Source of the DNA: Cristatella mucedo
Taxonomy: Eukaryota > Bryozoa > Phylactolaemata > Cristatellidae
Direction of reading: 5' to 3'
DNA: 64,000 bases
Assembly (NCBI GenBank): GCA_009760855.2
Contig: WPIO01000116.1
Location: forward strand, 1 to 64,000
Shown: piece by piece, positions 45,429-57,210 of the stretch
Position numbering within the stretch: the stretch's first letter is position 1
Layout of the letters: the number at the start of each line of letters is the position of its first letter
Program-made: the position numbers and the translations under genes
The notes under the pieces: generated by a model
What the model was told of the DNA's origin: nothing
What the model saw: only the letters and a program-made list of their open reading frames with translations
The model's database searches: none

Positions 45429-45934
45429 AAGTAAGAACTTTGCTCTGAATCTGTTGATCAACCAGCAGCCAGCCTAGCTCTTTTAGCAAAGGAGACACGT
45501 GGTCAAACCTCTGTGTCTTGAAAACTCACCTTGCAGCCATATTCATAGCCAGCTGCAGTGGCCTAGTTGCTTTCTTTGGTAGCCCAGCCAGAAGGGAATT
45601 ACAATAATCGAGCCGAGACAGCTAAGGAGCCTGTTAAATTTTTTGCAAATCACCGTGGATGACAGCTCCTTATCTTAGATAGGGATTGGAAGTGATGGCT
45701 AGCTATAGAAGCAATCGTCTGAATGAAGCTTTTAAATTTAGGCAGCTATCGAAAACGACACCTAAATTTCGAGCTAGTGGTGATGGTCGCACAACAACAT
45801 CACCTATTCGAAGAGCAAAGCCTTTTAATCCAGCCATACACTTAAGGTGGCCTATGAGCAGCATTTCGGTTTTAAGGTCATTTAGTTTCAATAAGTTTTC
45901 CGACATCCAGGATCGAATGTCAGCAAGGCAAGCA
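45429..45934 (-). mobile_element. LINE-C, upstream half of the split copy
   Basis: Continues LINE-C from the insertion point to the KLNDLKTEMLLIGH region of the RT C-terminal side. Abuts the tail of the next LINE-C copy. Confidence 0.85.
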
Positions 45935-46640
45935 ATGTAATGTAATGTATCTCTGTCTGGAACTCCACAAAGTCATAAAGACCAGGTGGGTGTTACGCAG
46001 GAGAGTTTTGTGTTGCCCACTCGCAGCCTAAGTGGCATTCGGTAGCCAACAGACTTCATCTCACGCAACAAAGAGAAAGTGGGAAGCATAGCAGAGTCAG
46101 GAGAGCAAGTTGAGGTAGTGAGTAGCATTGAAGTAGCATCTCAGGACTGCTGAACAGGTTGAGCCATAGTCGACAGCAGGAGAGTAGTTGGTGTTGCGTA
46201 AGAATTGTGGAAGCGAGTTCCACAGCCTAGGACTTGCAGAGCCAAAGCTTCTGTCGCCAACTAACTTTAAGCGGAGGAATGGAACAGCTAAGCAATCGGT
46301 TTATCAGTTGCTGAAGCAGATTCCAACGTTTGAATGAAAAAGTTTGAATGAAAAGATACAGCAGAGTATCGTCAGCATAAAAGTGACATCCTATCCCATG
46401 GGCCTTAATCACTATTCCCAGAGGTTGAGTATAGATGGAGAACAGCAAGGGACTGAGATCGGACCTTGAAGAACTCCACAAATGACCTGTTTCATGTGTG
46501 AGACCTGACCCCCACACGGCACGGGTTGAACACGATTAGACAAGTACGATTTGAACCATGCCAGTGCCTCGTCTGCCAGACCTATCGTTGTTCTTAATCG
46601 TTTGATGAAGAGTTGGGCATACACTATAAACTTAATGAGA
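45935..46640 (-). mobile_element. LINE-C copy with internal deletion
   Basis: (TAATG)n tail, UTR, C-terminal fragment, then a jump to the RT core (LLFSIYTQPLG, CHFYADDTLLY) on the minus strand. The part between is lost. Confidence 0.85.
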
Positions 46641-46880
46641 TCTACTTGTAGTCAGATAAGCAGAATCTGGTAAAAACAGGTGTTAACATAAAGCTGTAGG
46701 AGAAATTATGTTCGGTGTGAGTTGGCTCTAGTGCATGAGCCAAAAGAGAAAAGCAGTCAGTCATCGCACGAAATTGGGTGCTCAAGGCGTCAGATAAGTT
46801 ATCAAAATGGGGGTAGTAATCTATCGCCCGCCAGATACCCGTTCCTCCTGTGCAAGAAATCGACGTTTCTTCATTGTGGG
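46641..46880 (-). mobile_element. LINE-A endonuclease scrap
   Basis: Encodes HFDNLSDALSTQFRAMTDCF and RFCLSDYK on the minus strand, matching the LINE-A endonuclease. The catalytic SDH reads SDY. Confidence 0.8.
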
Positions 46881-48190
46881 CTATTTTAACATTCATTCTT
46901 AGACAATTTAACTGACACCTTATGGGCCGAATTTTGTCACCTGACTGAATCCTTTCCTTTTTTGCTCATGTGCATGACCCTGCTATATTTTGCATGCCTA
47001 GTCGAGAACAATTGAATGAGGCTTTCTTGTTAGCTCACTCAAAGCTTCCGGTGGGCCTCGAAAGCTTCCACGCGGTTTTTTGTTGACATTGAGTCGTGAG
47101 TCAACATTTCTCAAGTTTCGATATTTTGTTAATTCTTTCGTTGCCACTACTGCATGTGATTCTTGATTTCTTGGCTCACTTCGATGATGAATAACAAGTC
47201 TGATAATTGCAACGATAAAACGTGTGTGTGTGTTTGTAGTACCCTGAAAAGAGTCTAACCACTTTCTTGGCACATTTTACCGACCTCAAAATCCAAAACC
47301 ACAAAATGGCCGACCTTTGTGGATCGACAGAGCAATTAGCAATCCTGTAATCTTCTGGTTATGTGTTCACTGCTTCATCGATCGATCTATAAAGATTACT
47401 ATCTGTACAGCACTAGACGCTGGGCTTCAAGTATTGGCTTTAAATTTCCCCCTACCTACTTGAACCAAATCGAAGAGTACTGTCTGAGTGAACGCTTAGG
47501 TGGGTGTCGAGTTAGAACTATTGCATATGCCGTGATTGGCGACTGCTTATCAGCTGCTTGATTAGAACCGATCCGGGCAAGCATAAGTAACTCTCACGCT
47601 TTATTTATTCCATGCTTCGACAAGATGTGATCATCTTAGCATGCCGTGCATATTGCGTTGTTGTTATTATATCTGTTATTATAGTCATACCACTCAGTCC
47701 TTAACAGTTGCAATTAGATCAGTAATTTCAAAAAAAAATGTCCTAAAGCTTTGAAGCTGTGTGCTGGAAGCTCTAACAATCTTGAAATAGTAGAATTATG
47801 AAAATAGTAGTGTCCTTGCAAGGCATCTTAGACAACGAAGGTCTTTGATTTGTTTCCAGCAACTTGTCAATTGTCAAAACTTGGGATAGCATTTCTAACA
47901 TGTTTATCTTTTTACGGATATAGAAAAGAATGCTTTTGTTACCTGTTTTTGTGTCATGCCTCTTAGGAGAACCGAATCTCTATACAGCTGCTTTACAACT
48001 CTGGCAGGAAGTGGTAGCTAAGAGTTAATTATAAGAAGCCAGCCTAGGCAGCTGTGGCTCTTGTCTCAGAGGCAGCACGACCAGACCAGCTGTTCTTTCC
48101 CCCTACCCAGGCACGTGTGCCGAAACACTCCTGTGCAGCAGCAGTCGCTCGGCACCACATGCCGAACAGCCGGCTGCTAGCTGCTCCCGG
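46881..48190. other. Unassigned part of SVIP intron 1
   Basis: No gene, RNA or repeat recognised over about 1.3 kb. The short ORFs have no family signature. Confidence 0.5.
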
Positions 48191-48192
48191 CT

Positions 48193-48232
48193 GCTAGCTC
48201 GGCTAGCCTCTAGCAGGCCTAGCCGAGCTAGC
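48193..48232. repeat. Perfect short palindrome
   Basis: GCTAGCTCGGCTAG pairs with CTAGCCGAGCTAGC across an 11-12 base loop, next to further GGCTGCTAGC repeats at about 48165-48200. Confidence 0.85.
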
Positions 48233-48332
48233 AGAAGCTTTCGAAGCACATACGTAGACCACCAAGACTACATCTCCCCAGCAGCAAAGGGATAGTAAGA
48301 AGTGTAGCTGAGCCAGAAGGGCAGTTCAGGTA

Positions 48333-48349
48333 GTGTGTGTGTGTGTGCT

Positions 48350-48401
<52 letters not shown>

Positions 48402-48415
48402 TGTGTGTGCGTGTG
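48333..48415. repeat. (GT)n microsatellite
   Basis: GT dinucleotide run with a few interruptions, in SVIP intron 1. Confidence 0.95.
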
Positions 48416-48434
48416 CATGCAGAGATATGTGTGT

Positions 48435-48692
48435 GCAGCTCGGTCTGTAACTCCACAAAGACAATGTGGGTGTTACACAGAAGAGTTGTGTATAGCTCAT
48501 TAACAGCCTAAGTGGCTTTTGTTATGCATTTGGTAGCCGACAGACTTCATCTCATGCAGCAAACAGAAAGTCATGTGCGTAGTTGAGTCAGGAGAGCAGT
48601 TAAGGTAGTGAGTAGCATGGAAATAGCACCTCAAGACGGCTTGAAAAGACGTTCCATTGTCGGCAACAGGAGAGTGTGTTTGTTGCAAAGAA
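48435..48692 (-). mobile_element. LINE-C 3' fragment
   Basis: UTR (CTGTAACTCCACAAAG) and the C-terminal end of the ORF on the minus strand. The (ATTAC)n tail is replaced by the GT run. Confidence 0.8.
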
Positions 48693-48928
48693 ATAATAAT
48701 ATAATAGTATACATGTATGTAGTACCCTCGGAGAACTTAGTCTCTTTCTAGGCACTTTACCCTGTGCATGTCACCCCTAACCATATTATTCATTTTGTTT
48801 GTTTTTCAAGCATGATTTTACTTACCATTCAATTGCATTTCCCTTTTCAGCAAATGTAAAGCGCCTAGAAAGAGATTAAGTTCTCTGAGGGCGCTTTATC
48901 AAGTGCATTATTATTATTATTATTATTA
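48693..48928. mobile_element. Facing LINE-A tails
   Basis: 48693-48765 is a LINE-A tail on the minus strand. 48766-48928 is a LINE-A 3' UTR with intact hairpin and (ATT)n on the plus strand. They meet head to head at TTTACC|CTGTGCATG. Confidence 0.85.
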
Positions 48929-48944
48929 CATATTGGTTAGGGTA

Positions 48945-49262
48945 AACATTCACAATGTCAATAAGTATGACATTGTTAGAGGTGACATGCACAGGATCAA
49001 CATGTAAATATGATTAGTGGCAGCAAGCAGAGTCAGCACACAGATAATTAATCACAGTGACCCACTAAATGTCGTGATTAACAGGTGCGTTTTAGCGTTT
49101 TTTTAATTGAATGTCTAGTCAGGCGATGTCATGACGTCAGTTGGTAGTGAGTTCCAGGCTTTGTCAGTATACGAACTAAATGTAAGGTCTACAGCATTGA
49201 AGTAGCAGCATCTGACAGCTGGGAAGAATGTTCCACAGTCAGCAGCAGAAGAGTAGTTGGCG
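48945..49262 (-). mobile_element. Old LINE-A 3' end plus LINE-C scrap
   Basis: 48945-49181 follows the LINE-A UTR and ORF end in diverged form. 49182-49262 matches the LINE-C C-terminal region. Both on the minus strand. The exon-proximal intron follows. Confidence 0.7.
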
Positions 49263-49503
49263 TAACGTGCCAGAGTGCACAGCGGAATAAAGCTGGGCAC
49301 GTCAGGAGAGACATGCAATTGGATAGCACCTGCAGATTCTACAGATGTCCGATGTTGCTGAGACTGCCAGGCGGAAGCAAGTGCTGAGCTCTCATCGTGT
49401 CATTCTCCATAGCGCCTTACTTGCTGGGTGTAGGAGTCGTCGGAGGTCGGATTCGTCATGTGTCGACGGGCCGTCATGGCTGCTGCCTGTCTCTGACTTT
49501 CAG

Positions 49504-49677
49504 GAAACCCGAAGACGGCTCATGCGAGAGGCTGCGGAGAAGCGTCGAGCCGAGGATGCTCAGCGCGGCTCCGTCGATCCGCATGCGCTCAGCAGGAAGC
49601 AGCGCCGCCTGGAGGAAGCCGAGCGGCAGGCAGCAGCTGTCAGTCAAGGTGGCAGTGGAGGAGGCGGCGGGATGCGG
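49504..49677 (+). CDS. SVIP: SVIP exon 2
   Basis: 58 codons bounded by CTGACTTTCAG and CGG|GTATGT, phase 0 at both ends. It encodes the VCP-interacting motif: the pattern R-x5-AA-x2-R is present in RRLMREAAEKR, followed by a charged helix (KQRRLEEAERQ) and a Gly/Ser-rich stretch ending GGMR. Human SVIP has the same order (AEAAERR, then KKEKIEKQ, then GGLRW). Motif order, phase and the match to exon 1 make the assignment strong. It lies just upstream of a long CT microsatellite in intron 2. Confidence 0.92.
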
Positions 49678-49689
49678 GTATGTGTGGTG

Positions 49690-49857
<168 letters not shown>

Positions 49858-49954
49858 TTTCTGCAGGTGGCTTGGATAGATAGCATAGGAGCATAGGATA
49901 GCAGTCTACATGTGCAGGATGCTGTGAGTGGATGACGTTTTCCAGCTGTACATC

Positions 49955-49986
<32 letters not shown>

Positions 49987-50029
49987 CTCTCCTCTCCTCT
50001 CCTCTCTCCCACTCCTCTCTCTCGGCTTT

Positions 50030-50560
50030 CAGAACCCTCACATCTTAGTTGTCTAACACATGTCGCACGGGCTTACATTACTGGATAATTTCATGCGTGT
50101 GTATGCTGAAAAGTGCCCATTGGAGTTAAGGAAACATCGGTCGAAAAATAAATGTCAACGTGATCCTTTCTGTTGGCTCAGTGGCTGCGGGTTCAACTCC
50201 GTGGAATTACAAGGCATATTATTCTTTTTCCACCAAATTACGATATTCTTTTTAGGTCATACTTAGCTCTAATTGCTATGTCAGTGACTTCACTTCTTCA
50301 AAACTCCTGATCTCTGATTCTGTACCTCGCTTGATGACTGAGCTGTGTGCTCCTTTATTGTTCAGGTGTGCTGTCTTTAAAAGCTTTCACTAGGTTCAAA
50401 GAGGTTAAGCTGATAATTCCTGGAGCCGAATGCAGACCTCCAGCATTATTGGTGGCTAGTAGTGAGGGGATTGGCTTTACAGCTAGCCCGCTATTGAGAA
50501 AAGGTAGTCTACTGTGTTGCACGGTCATCCTCAATCTTATATTTTAGTTTCTGCAATTGC
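50030..50560. other. Unassigned part of SVIP intron 2
   Basis: Nothing recognised. Confidence 0.5.
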
Positions 50561-50599
50561 GTCTTTTGTCGTAATGTCTTCCTTGCATTGTGTCTTGTC

Positions 50600-51060
50600 A
50601 TGTTTCTTAGTGTATGTCCTCAATTTGTCACCTTCAGAAGACCTACCGTGTCTGGCCGGTAGATGTTGCTTGCTGAAAAACTCAGCAGCTCATCTGGTGG
50701 GTCATCGAAGGCATAGGTCATCCAATCGTCGGAGCGCCTCGTCTGCCCGTCTGTCTGCTTCCCTGGCTCCATATCAAGAATCTAAATCGACCTCATAATT
50801 CTCAGTCTAACTTAGTGGTAACTTCACTTGCTTGCACCAGCCCACCTGTCCGACCTCCTCGCCCCTGCAGTGTGCTCTAGCACCAACTGCTCCTCGGCAT
50901 CTAGTCGTCTCGCTGTCCCTCGAACTAAATCAAACTCTTTTAGTACCGAAAGCCGCTCAGGCTGTGAGTGCGCTATACAAAACTCTCCTGCGTAACACCC
51001 ACATGGTCTTTATGACTTTGTGGAGTTACAGACGGAGATACATTACATTACGTTTTGGTA
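50600..51060 (+). mobile_element. Old LINE fragment and LINE-C 3' end
   Basis: 50670-50800 keeps LLKNSAAHLVG-like LINE C-terminal wording. 50830-51050 is LINE-C (LSDLLAPAVC-like, then UTR CTCCTGCGTAACACCCACATG) with a (TTAC)n tail. Plus strand. 51061-51512 is unassigned. Confidence 0.7.
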
Positions 51061-51512
51061 CTTGAGGTTCAGCTCGTATTCACCAAAAGTCCGGATTATG
51101 CTACCGGCCCTACCTGCGATGACGTGCATGTTATAAGACTCAGCTGAATGAGTGCTCTGCTCTGATCTGATTTTCTTTCACTCTAGTCACCGTGTCTTTA
51201 TTTTGCTTCCGGCATGCTGTGCATGCTTCCCTGTTCGTGATTCAGTTGTCAATAGGCAGAGTTTTACTAGCCGGTGGCCATAAGTGCCGTCGGGTTTATG
51301 TTATAGCTGGCCTTATTGTGATACTTGTGTGCCGTTTCTTACTTGATACCGTGAGTGTCACTAGACGGTAGGCATCGATTCTCTTACAGCGAACTTTAAA
51401 TCTCGTGGATACAGATTTCAAGTTACATCAGGGTGCTGTACAAACGACTAGTTATTATCAATACTATTATGCCATCGATGTGTTGTGCTTATACGTCATT
51501 GCACTGTTGTAG

Positions 51513-51935
51513 TGGCAAGTGGGCTGATTAGACACTCATCTCTCAGCAGCCACCAGAGGAGCTGCAAGAACCGGATGGACTACTTGCTGGGTGGCTGCTC
51601 AACGTTCAGGCACGTGCCATCCCTACATGCAGCCTTCACATTGAAAGAGAACGATCGTAACTCTCTCAACTCCGCGGCCATCGCCCCCATCAGGAACCGT
51701 CTATGTTCTCTATTTTCTCGGCCTTGGGCAACGGAGCGCTACTGCTTTGTGGTTGTGGTCACCGTAAATTTGCATGATGGGTAATGTGTGTGTGTGTGTT
51801 TGTTTGCTTGCCGTACTGCCTCTGCAGCTCGGCAATAGTGATCTCAGTGATGCACTGCTGTGCTGTGCTGAACCATCCAGCTGGAACTAACGTTTGTTCA
51901 TGGTTTTCCATCAATAAATGTGCTTTCTTATATAT
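51513..51935 (+). CDS. SVIP: SVIP exon 3 (last four codons and 3' UTR)
   Basis: After GCACTGTTGTAG at 51512, TGG CAA GTG GGC TGA (51513-51527) gives WQVG and a stop, completing ...GGMR-WQVG, which parallels the RWTV end of vertebrate SVIP. The phase-0 junction fits exon 2. The 3' UTR then runs to a canonical AATAAA at 51913-51918, with a T-rich region after it, so cleavage is expected near 51935. An alternative acceptor at 49866 would give VAWIDSIGA instead. It fits the family ending less well. Only the first 15 bases are coding. Confidence 0.75.
51913..51918 (+). terminator. SVIP: Polyadenylation signal of SVIP
   Basis: AATAAA about 390 bp after the proposed stop codon, followed by a T-rich stretch (TTTCTTATATATTTG). 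Confidence 0.65.
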
Positions 51936-51939
51936 TTGT

Positions 51940-53090
51940 ATAACTCTGCCTTTATTTTTGGCAAAAAGTTGATTCTGCTTATTCGTCAAGTACTAAATTG
52001 AGTCATATCGGCACTGACTTCATGAAGACATGAATAGAGCAACAGGCAGGGCTCCGATTATAGGTGTGATATATAAGTAGGTGTAGAAAACTCGTAGCCT
52101 CGTGGATCTCTATTGAGTCCAAATAATCGTTCGGTGAAAGTGAAGAAAGCCCTGTGAGTCACTAGCAAGCCCTTCGTCGAAGGTATATCAATCCTAGGCT
52201 GGCCCTTGGCAAGGCTATCACTTTTATGCCTAAGACTACTACTAATACTTATAGAAGCCCACTGAGTCAACTTCAACTATTGACAAGCTGAACGCTGCCT
52301 CCCAGTCATTCAGTCTCAAATTCGCTTAAACAAGTCGAGTCAACCGAACTCGCCTCATAAGAAACTATATGTCTTGAGTAGCTGACTCTGCTCTCTCAAT
52401 TCCGTATCAACCTGTATAATTGTGAATCTCACTACCTGATTTCGTCAGGACGTGCAAAAGGCGCTGATGCGATTGTGATTAGTCCTTTATAATTTTTATA
52501 GAATTGCTATAGCGGTACAGAAAGTAAGTTGAAATATCGGGAAAGGTGATGTACAATTTTTTATTTTATCTACAACGTTACTCACGTAATTTAAAAATTA
52601 GCGTTGAATTTTAATTCAACCATGAAACAGTGAGAGGAGCAGGTTTTGTATCGTTGTCATTTAATTGAGAAAGTAAGCGTTTCGGAGATTATTTCTCAAT
52701 GGAACTAATAAGAATGAAGAGTATAATCTAGGCAGTCTCAGCGACGGTCTGCCTGTCGGTGAGTTATTGAGGCTGAGGCACTGTGCTGCAATATGCTTAC
52801 ATGTTTATATAGTTTATGCACTTAAATAGTATACACCTGTATGGTGTTTAAATTCAAAGCTGAATTTCCCAGCACTTTTTTATGGGTTTACACTGGTATA
52901 TATTTATTTATCTATTTATTTTTACATGTTAATATTTATAAATATGAGCAGCTCACTGACCGTAGCCTCGCTTTGCTGAGTCATTGTAGCTCTCCGTCAT
53001 GGAAGACAATGCTTCGCCATCTTGCCACAAGACGCAAGTTCGCCATCTTGCGACGTAACGGACTTTATCGCTTTAATTAGTAGAGATATA
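51940..53090. other. Unassigned
   Basis: Intergenic. AT-rich toward 52500-52950. No gene, RNA or repeat recognised. Confidence 0.5.
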
Positions 53091-53091
53091 T

Positions 53092-53215
53092 GTCTATTAG
53101 CTGATTTAACAGCTTTATTTGTATAGCGGCGGTAGAGCCTTAATGGCTATTCCCAACGCTTGCAGTTGGCAAAAAAGGATTGCTCAGTGCATGCCACTAC
53201 CTAGGTCGTGAATAG
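53092..53215 (-). mobile_element. SINE family G, degraded
   Basis: Matches the body of the SINE (AGCTGATTTAACAG, GTATAGCGGC, GCTTGCAGT). The tRNA-like head is mostly lost. Confidence 0.7.
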
Positions 53216-54004
53216 CACATTACTTCCTGGGCTAACATTACCTACAAAATAAACTGTGGCTCACTGGAAAAATATTGATCGATAACCGGTGTGATATTTT
53301 GGCTAGAAATCCCTCCTATTCAAGTGCGTCAGCACAAACGGAAGCTGAGCATTAACGGTCACATGGTAGCTAGCGACTGGCAGAGCGACGTCTGTTGGCA
53401 AAAGCGGAGCCAACGGAAATGCTTAGCTAGCCAGCACGTGGACAGCTAGCTACTCGACGTGTCTAGTCTACAGCCCGCGAAGAGGCAGTGGAGTTAGCGA
53501 GCGACCCCTGTGACTTCCACTGGCTGACATTATGGTCTACATGTCAAGGCGCCGCAAGCAGTGGTTACTGATACTAAGGTAAAGAAACCAGTATGACTTT
53601 CGTTGCCCCAAGCCATCAGGTCACCAGAGTACTTCACAAGCGATGGCTATAAAGCGTACTAAAACTCCAATCTCCTGCATGCAAAAAAGGAAATCAAATA
53701 ACATCACTGATAAGAATATAGAAATGGTCACACCTATGAGGGCGTGCACACACACATACACACGTGAAAAATAAACCGGCGTTATTGTTGGGGATTATCT
53801 CAAACATAAATTGTCCAATAACCCTTATTTGCTTTTACGTTTCTAGTCTGTGGCAAACAGACCTTGTCTCGCAAAACAAATAAAAGTGAGCTGGGTGGCC
53901 GACTTACGAGGTTATAATGCAGAGAAATGCCCGAGTCGCTAGCATGAGTGAGAGAAGGTAATTTGTGGATCCGAGCCCCTTTATCTTGAACGAGCACATA
54001 AATA
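53216..54004. other. Unassigned
   Basis: No feature recognised apart from a short CACACACATACACAC run near 53745. Confidence 0.5.
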
Positions 54005-54291
54005 TGTTTCTTACGCAACGATAACTACTCTCCTACTGCCGACTATGGCACATCCTTTTCAGCGGTCCTGAGCTGCTATTTCTATGCTACTCACTACCTC
54101 AACTGCTCTCCTGACTCAGGTATGCTTCCCACTTTCTCTTTGTTGCGCGAAACGAAGTCTGTTGGGTACCGAATGCGTACCGAAAGCCGTTTAGGCTGCG
54201 AGTGCGCTATACAAAACTCTCCTGCGTAACACCCACATGGTCTTTATGACTTTGTGGAGTTACAGACGGAGATACATTATATTACATTAAA
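54005..54291 (+). mobile_element. LINE-C 3' end
   Basis: C-terminal ORF remnant (NDNYSPTADYGT region) and UTR with an (ATTAC)n tail on the plus strand. The tail abuts the interior of LTR-like element E. Confidence 0.85.
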
Positions 54292-54296
54292 TTACC

Positions 54297-55017
54297 CAGG
54301 CTGGGTTCGGTTGGCTGGGACCGGGCGGCTATAATGAGGGTTAGGGTCACCGGCTAGGCCGGGGTCGGACCTACGGCATGTATGGTGACGTGAGGTCACC
54401 AGGGCTCGTGGGTACGGGAAGTTGGCCAAGTAAGTCGTGGTGTTGGAGGCTCCCTGTCTCGCCGAGTTATGCACCTGGATTCATGCAGGCGTGCTCCGGC
54501 GATGCTGCCACGCACGCAAGGGAACGAGTACCCAAGGCCCGAGCGGAGCTGGATAGCTCGTTCGTTGTTTACTTGTATATTCCGCGTTCCCCGTGTAGCG
54601 TGTTCGTGACCCCCCCCCCGTGTGTTGGCGTCTTTCGGTGGAAGCTTACGACTGTGGTAGTTGTCGACTCTGACTAACCAGCAGTTACTCAGCCAGCCGG
54701 GTTTTGGACGGCGTACGCTCGTACTGTTGGATTCGGAGTCGGTACAACGACAGGACTGCAGAAGCCGACTGACCCCAACTAACACGTTTGTTAACGCTTG
54801 CTGCGTCGTCTTGCGCCCCCATAGTGTACTATGTATAGGACCCTCCCCGTAGACTTTTTAGTGCCCCTGTTGTTGTTGGCGCATGCGTTATTACAAAGAG
54901 GTTTACCCTGACGGCCGCTCGTCATAACCTAGCTCGGCGGCATGGCGAGCGGCAGCGTGGCCGGAGTATGGCGGGGCTTGGCGGGAACTAGCCTCTGACC
55001 CCTGGAACTCAGTTACA
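54297..55017 (+). mobile_element. LTR-like element E, 5'-truncated copy
   Basis: Matches 18020-18741 in the same orientation and ends AGTTACA. The first 130 bp are missing where the LINE-C tail joins. Confidence 0.75.
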
Positions 55018-55044
55018 AATAGGTCGCTGCCAAAAGTCGCTACT

Positions 55045-55985
55045 TGTCATATGCCAGCAACTTGGAAAAAGGATGTAGTCAATCCACTACTCATGAAGGC
55101 AACACTAGACTAGATATGTACATTGCATCAGACCATGAGAACTTGAGCAAAATTCCACTCAGTCGCTCTTCAACTTTTATCATTTCAGACGATGGAAGTC
55201 GGAGTCGTTTCAGACCAGCTAAACTCATATGATATGCTGAAACTTGACACCTAGCCAGGTTCAGGCTTAGGCGAAATCTCTTCATGCTTTTCTCAATCTT
55301 TCGGTAGCTTTTGATATTATCGATAACCACTTTCTTTTCGAGCGCCTCTCATCTCGCCTGGGCACCACTGATACAGCACGGTAACGGTTCACTCGCGATC
55401 TCTGCGAGAGACGCCGGAGTATTGATGAGAACGAAAAACGCTCATCCGATGAACGACTGAAGTATCCGATGAACCACTGAAGTAAGTACCTCAGGGCTTG
55501 GTGCTTGGCCCAGTTCATTTCAGGATGTACACTCTCCCTCTAGCCGCCGCGATTGCCAGACACAATCTGAGCTTTCCCTTCTATATGCAGATGACATTAA
55601 GTTGTACGTTTGCTTCGATTCCTCCCAGCATTCCAACAAGTCAAATTTTCTGAACTCCCTTGCTGCATATATTTATGACATCTGCTTATGGATGGCTGCA
55701 GACTTTTCTTAATTGGATGATGATAAAATTAACTTACTAGTTCAGAAATTGGAACACCGAATGCTCAAAATTGGTTCTGCCAGCACATCTTCTGCTAAAT
55801 CTGCACGAAATCTATACGTCCAGTTCCAAAGTGACCTTTCATTAGACGACCATATCAACTTCACAGTCAAGTTCACCTACTTTCAGCGACATAACATTCA
55901 AAATATCGGGCTTCTTTAGACAGGGATACTATATCTAAACTTGTCCATGCATTTGTGTCATCCCGCCTCGACTTCAGTAACTAGA
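55045..55985 (+). mobile_element. LINE-A ORF2, old copy
   Basis: Broken frames run from the TFKKAVV..LL.KATLD region (here ATWKKDVVNPLLMKATLD) through LGTTDTA and LYADDIKLYV-like DNA to KFTYFQRHNIQNIG and SSRLDFS. No UTR. Confidence 0.8.
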
Positions 55986-57206
55986 TGGTGAGATGTAGTA
56001 TTTAGCTAGTTGACATAAGATTGGTTGATTTTTGCTAGGCAAAATGGATTTTAATGGGGTAGACTTATACCTGTCTACATATAATTAATGATAAGATATT
56101 CGCATTGCTCCGCCATAAAATAAATGTCTTACAATAGTGAGTAATAAGGTTGGCGGACCACTACAATGTCATTGCGGCTATGGCGGAGAGTCCATCGTGT
56201 TGCCGTCAAGCTGAATGAATGGGATTTAAGTCCGTGCGCACAGAAGAAGCTGCTCTGTATATCGTTTTCACTATGAGGTTTTAATTGAGGTTTCCCGGAA
56301 CATACATTTTACTTTCAATATTGTTGTTAAATCTTGTGTTTTTGTCTTGCAACTTGGTAACAACGTGGTAACAGCTACTTGCCGTTACGTATGCCTGGCA
56401 GCTTATTGATCCCACGGATTGAGAATTTCTTAGAAGCTACGCACTATCTTTATTTTTTGGTCATTTTGTGCGGTTTTTAACACTTTTCTAAAGCAAAAAA
56501 TTAAGTCCGCGTCGAAAGAAGACATATGTCGAGACGTTTAACTAACATTATAAGAATCGGCTAGACGGGGTAGCGGAGTAGTATAATGAAAGATTAATGT
56601 ATTAATAAATACTATAGTATTTATTACATATTATGTGCTGTTATATTAATAAAATACTATAAACTATATTCGGCAACTGGCGAATCACGAAGCACTGGGC
56701 TCGAAGGTGTGAGCGTCTCATGAAAAGTATTGACTTATGGCGAATGACATTGCTTCGGCCACATTCGCTTACCACCGTAAGGATCCGTTGCTGCTTAAGG
56801 TTAATACAGAGGACGAAATCTCACGATCCGATTAGATCGTTGGAGTGAGTTGAGCCAGGGGGACGCTTTGGCTGACGCCTGGCTGTTGAACGACGTTTGA
56901 GGCTCCGCCTTGCTGTCACCCACAGTGAGGGAAAAAAATTCACGCGGAGAATACAGTCTGAGCCTGGGCGGCCTTCATTTTTTGACTTGCTGCAGCATCA
57001 TGCGTTCATTATGTTAATCGCTCTTCCTTAGTTTGTTCGTGTAAGAAGTATTAACGCGGACCCACCACCATGGTCCTGGCAAGGAGATGCAGGTTCTCTA
57101 GGCCTCGACCACATCTACCCTTTGATCCGTAGGAAACGACCTACATGGCTTTTCTCATGCAGTCACTTGTTATTTCTTCTTTTCCGGAATGATTCTTGAC
57201 ATATTA
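55986..57206. other. Unassigned
   Basis: Non-repetitive within this window. Contains an AT-rich patch with repeated TATTAATAAA-type words at about 56590-56670. No gene recognised. Confidence 0.5.
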
Positions 57207-57210
57207 GCCT

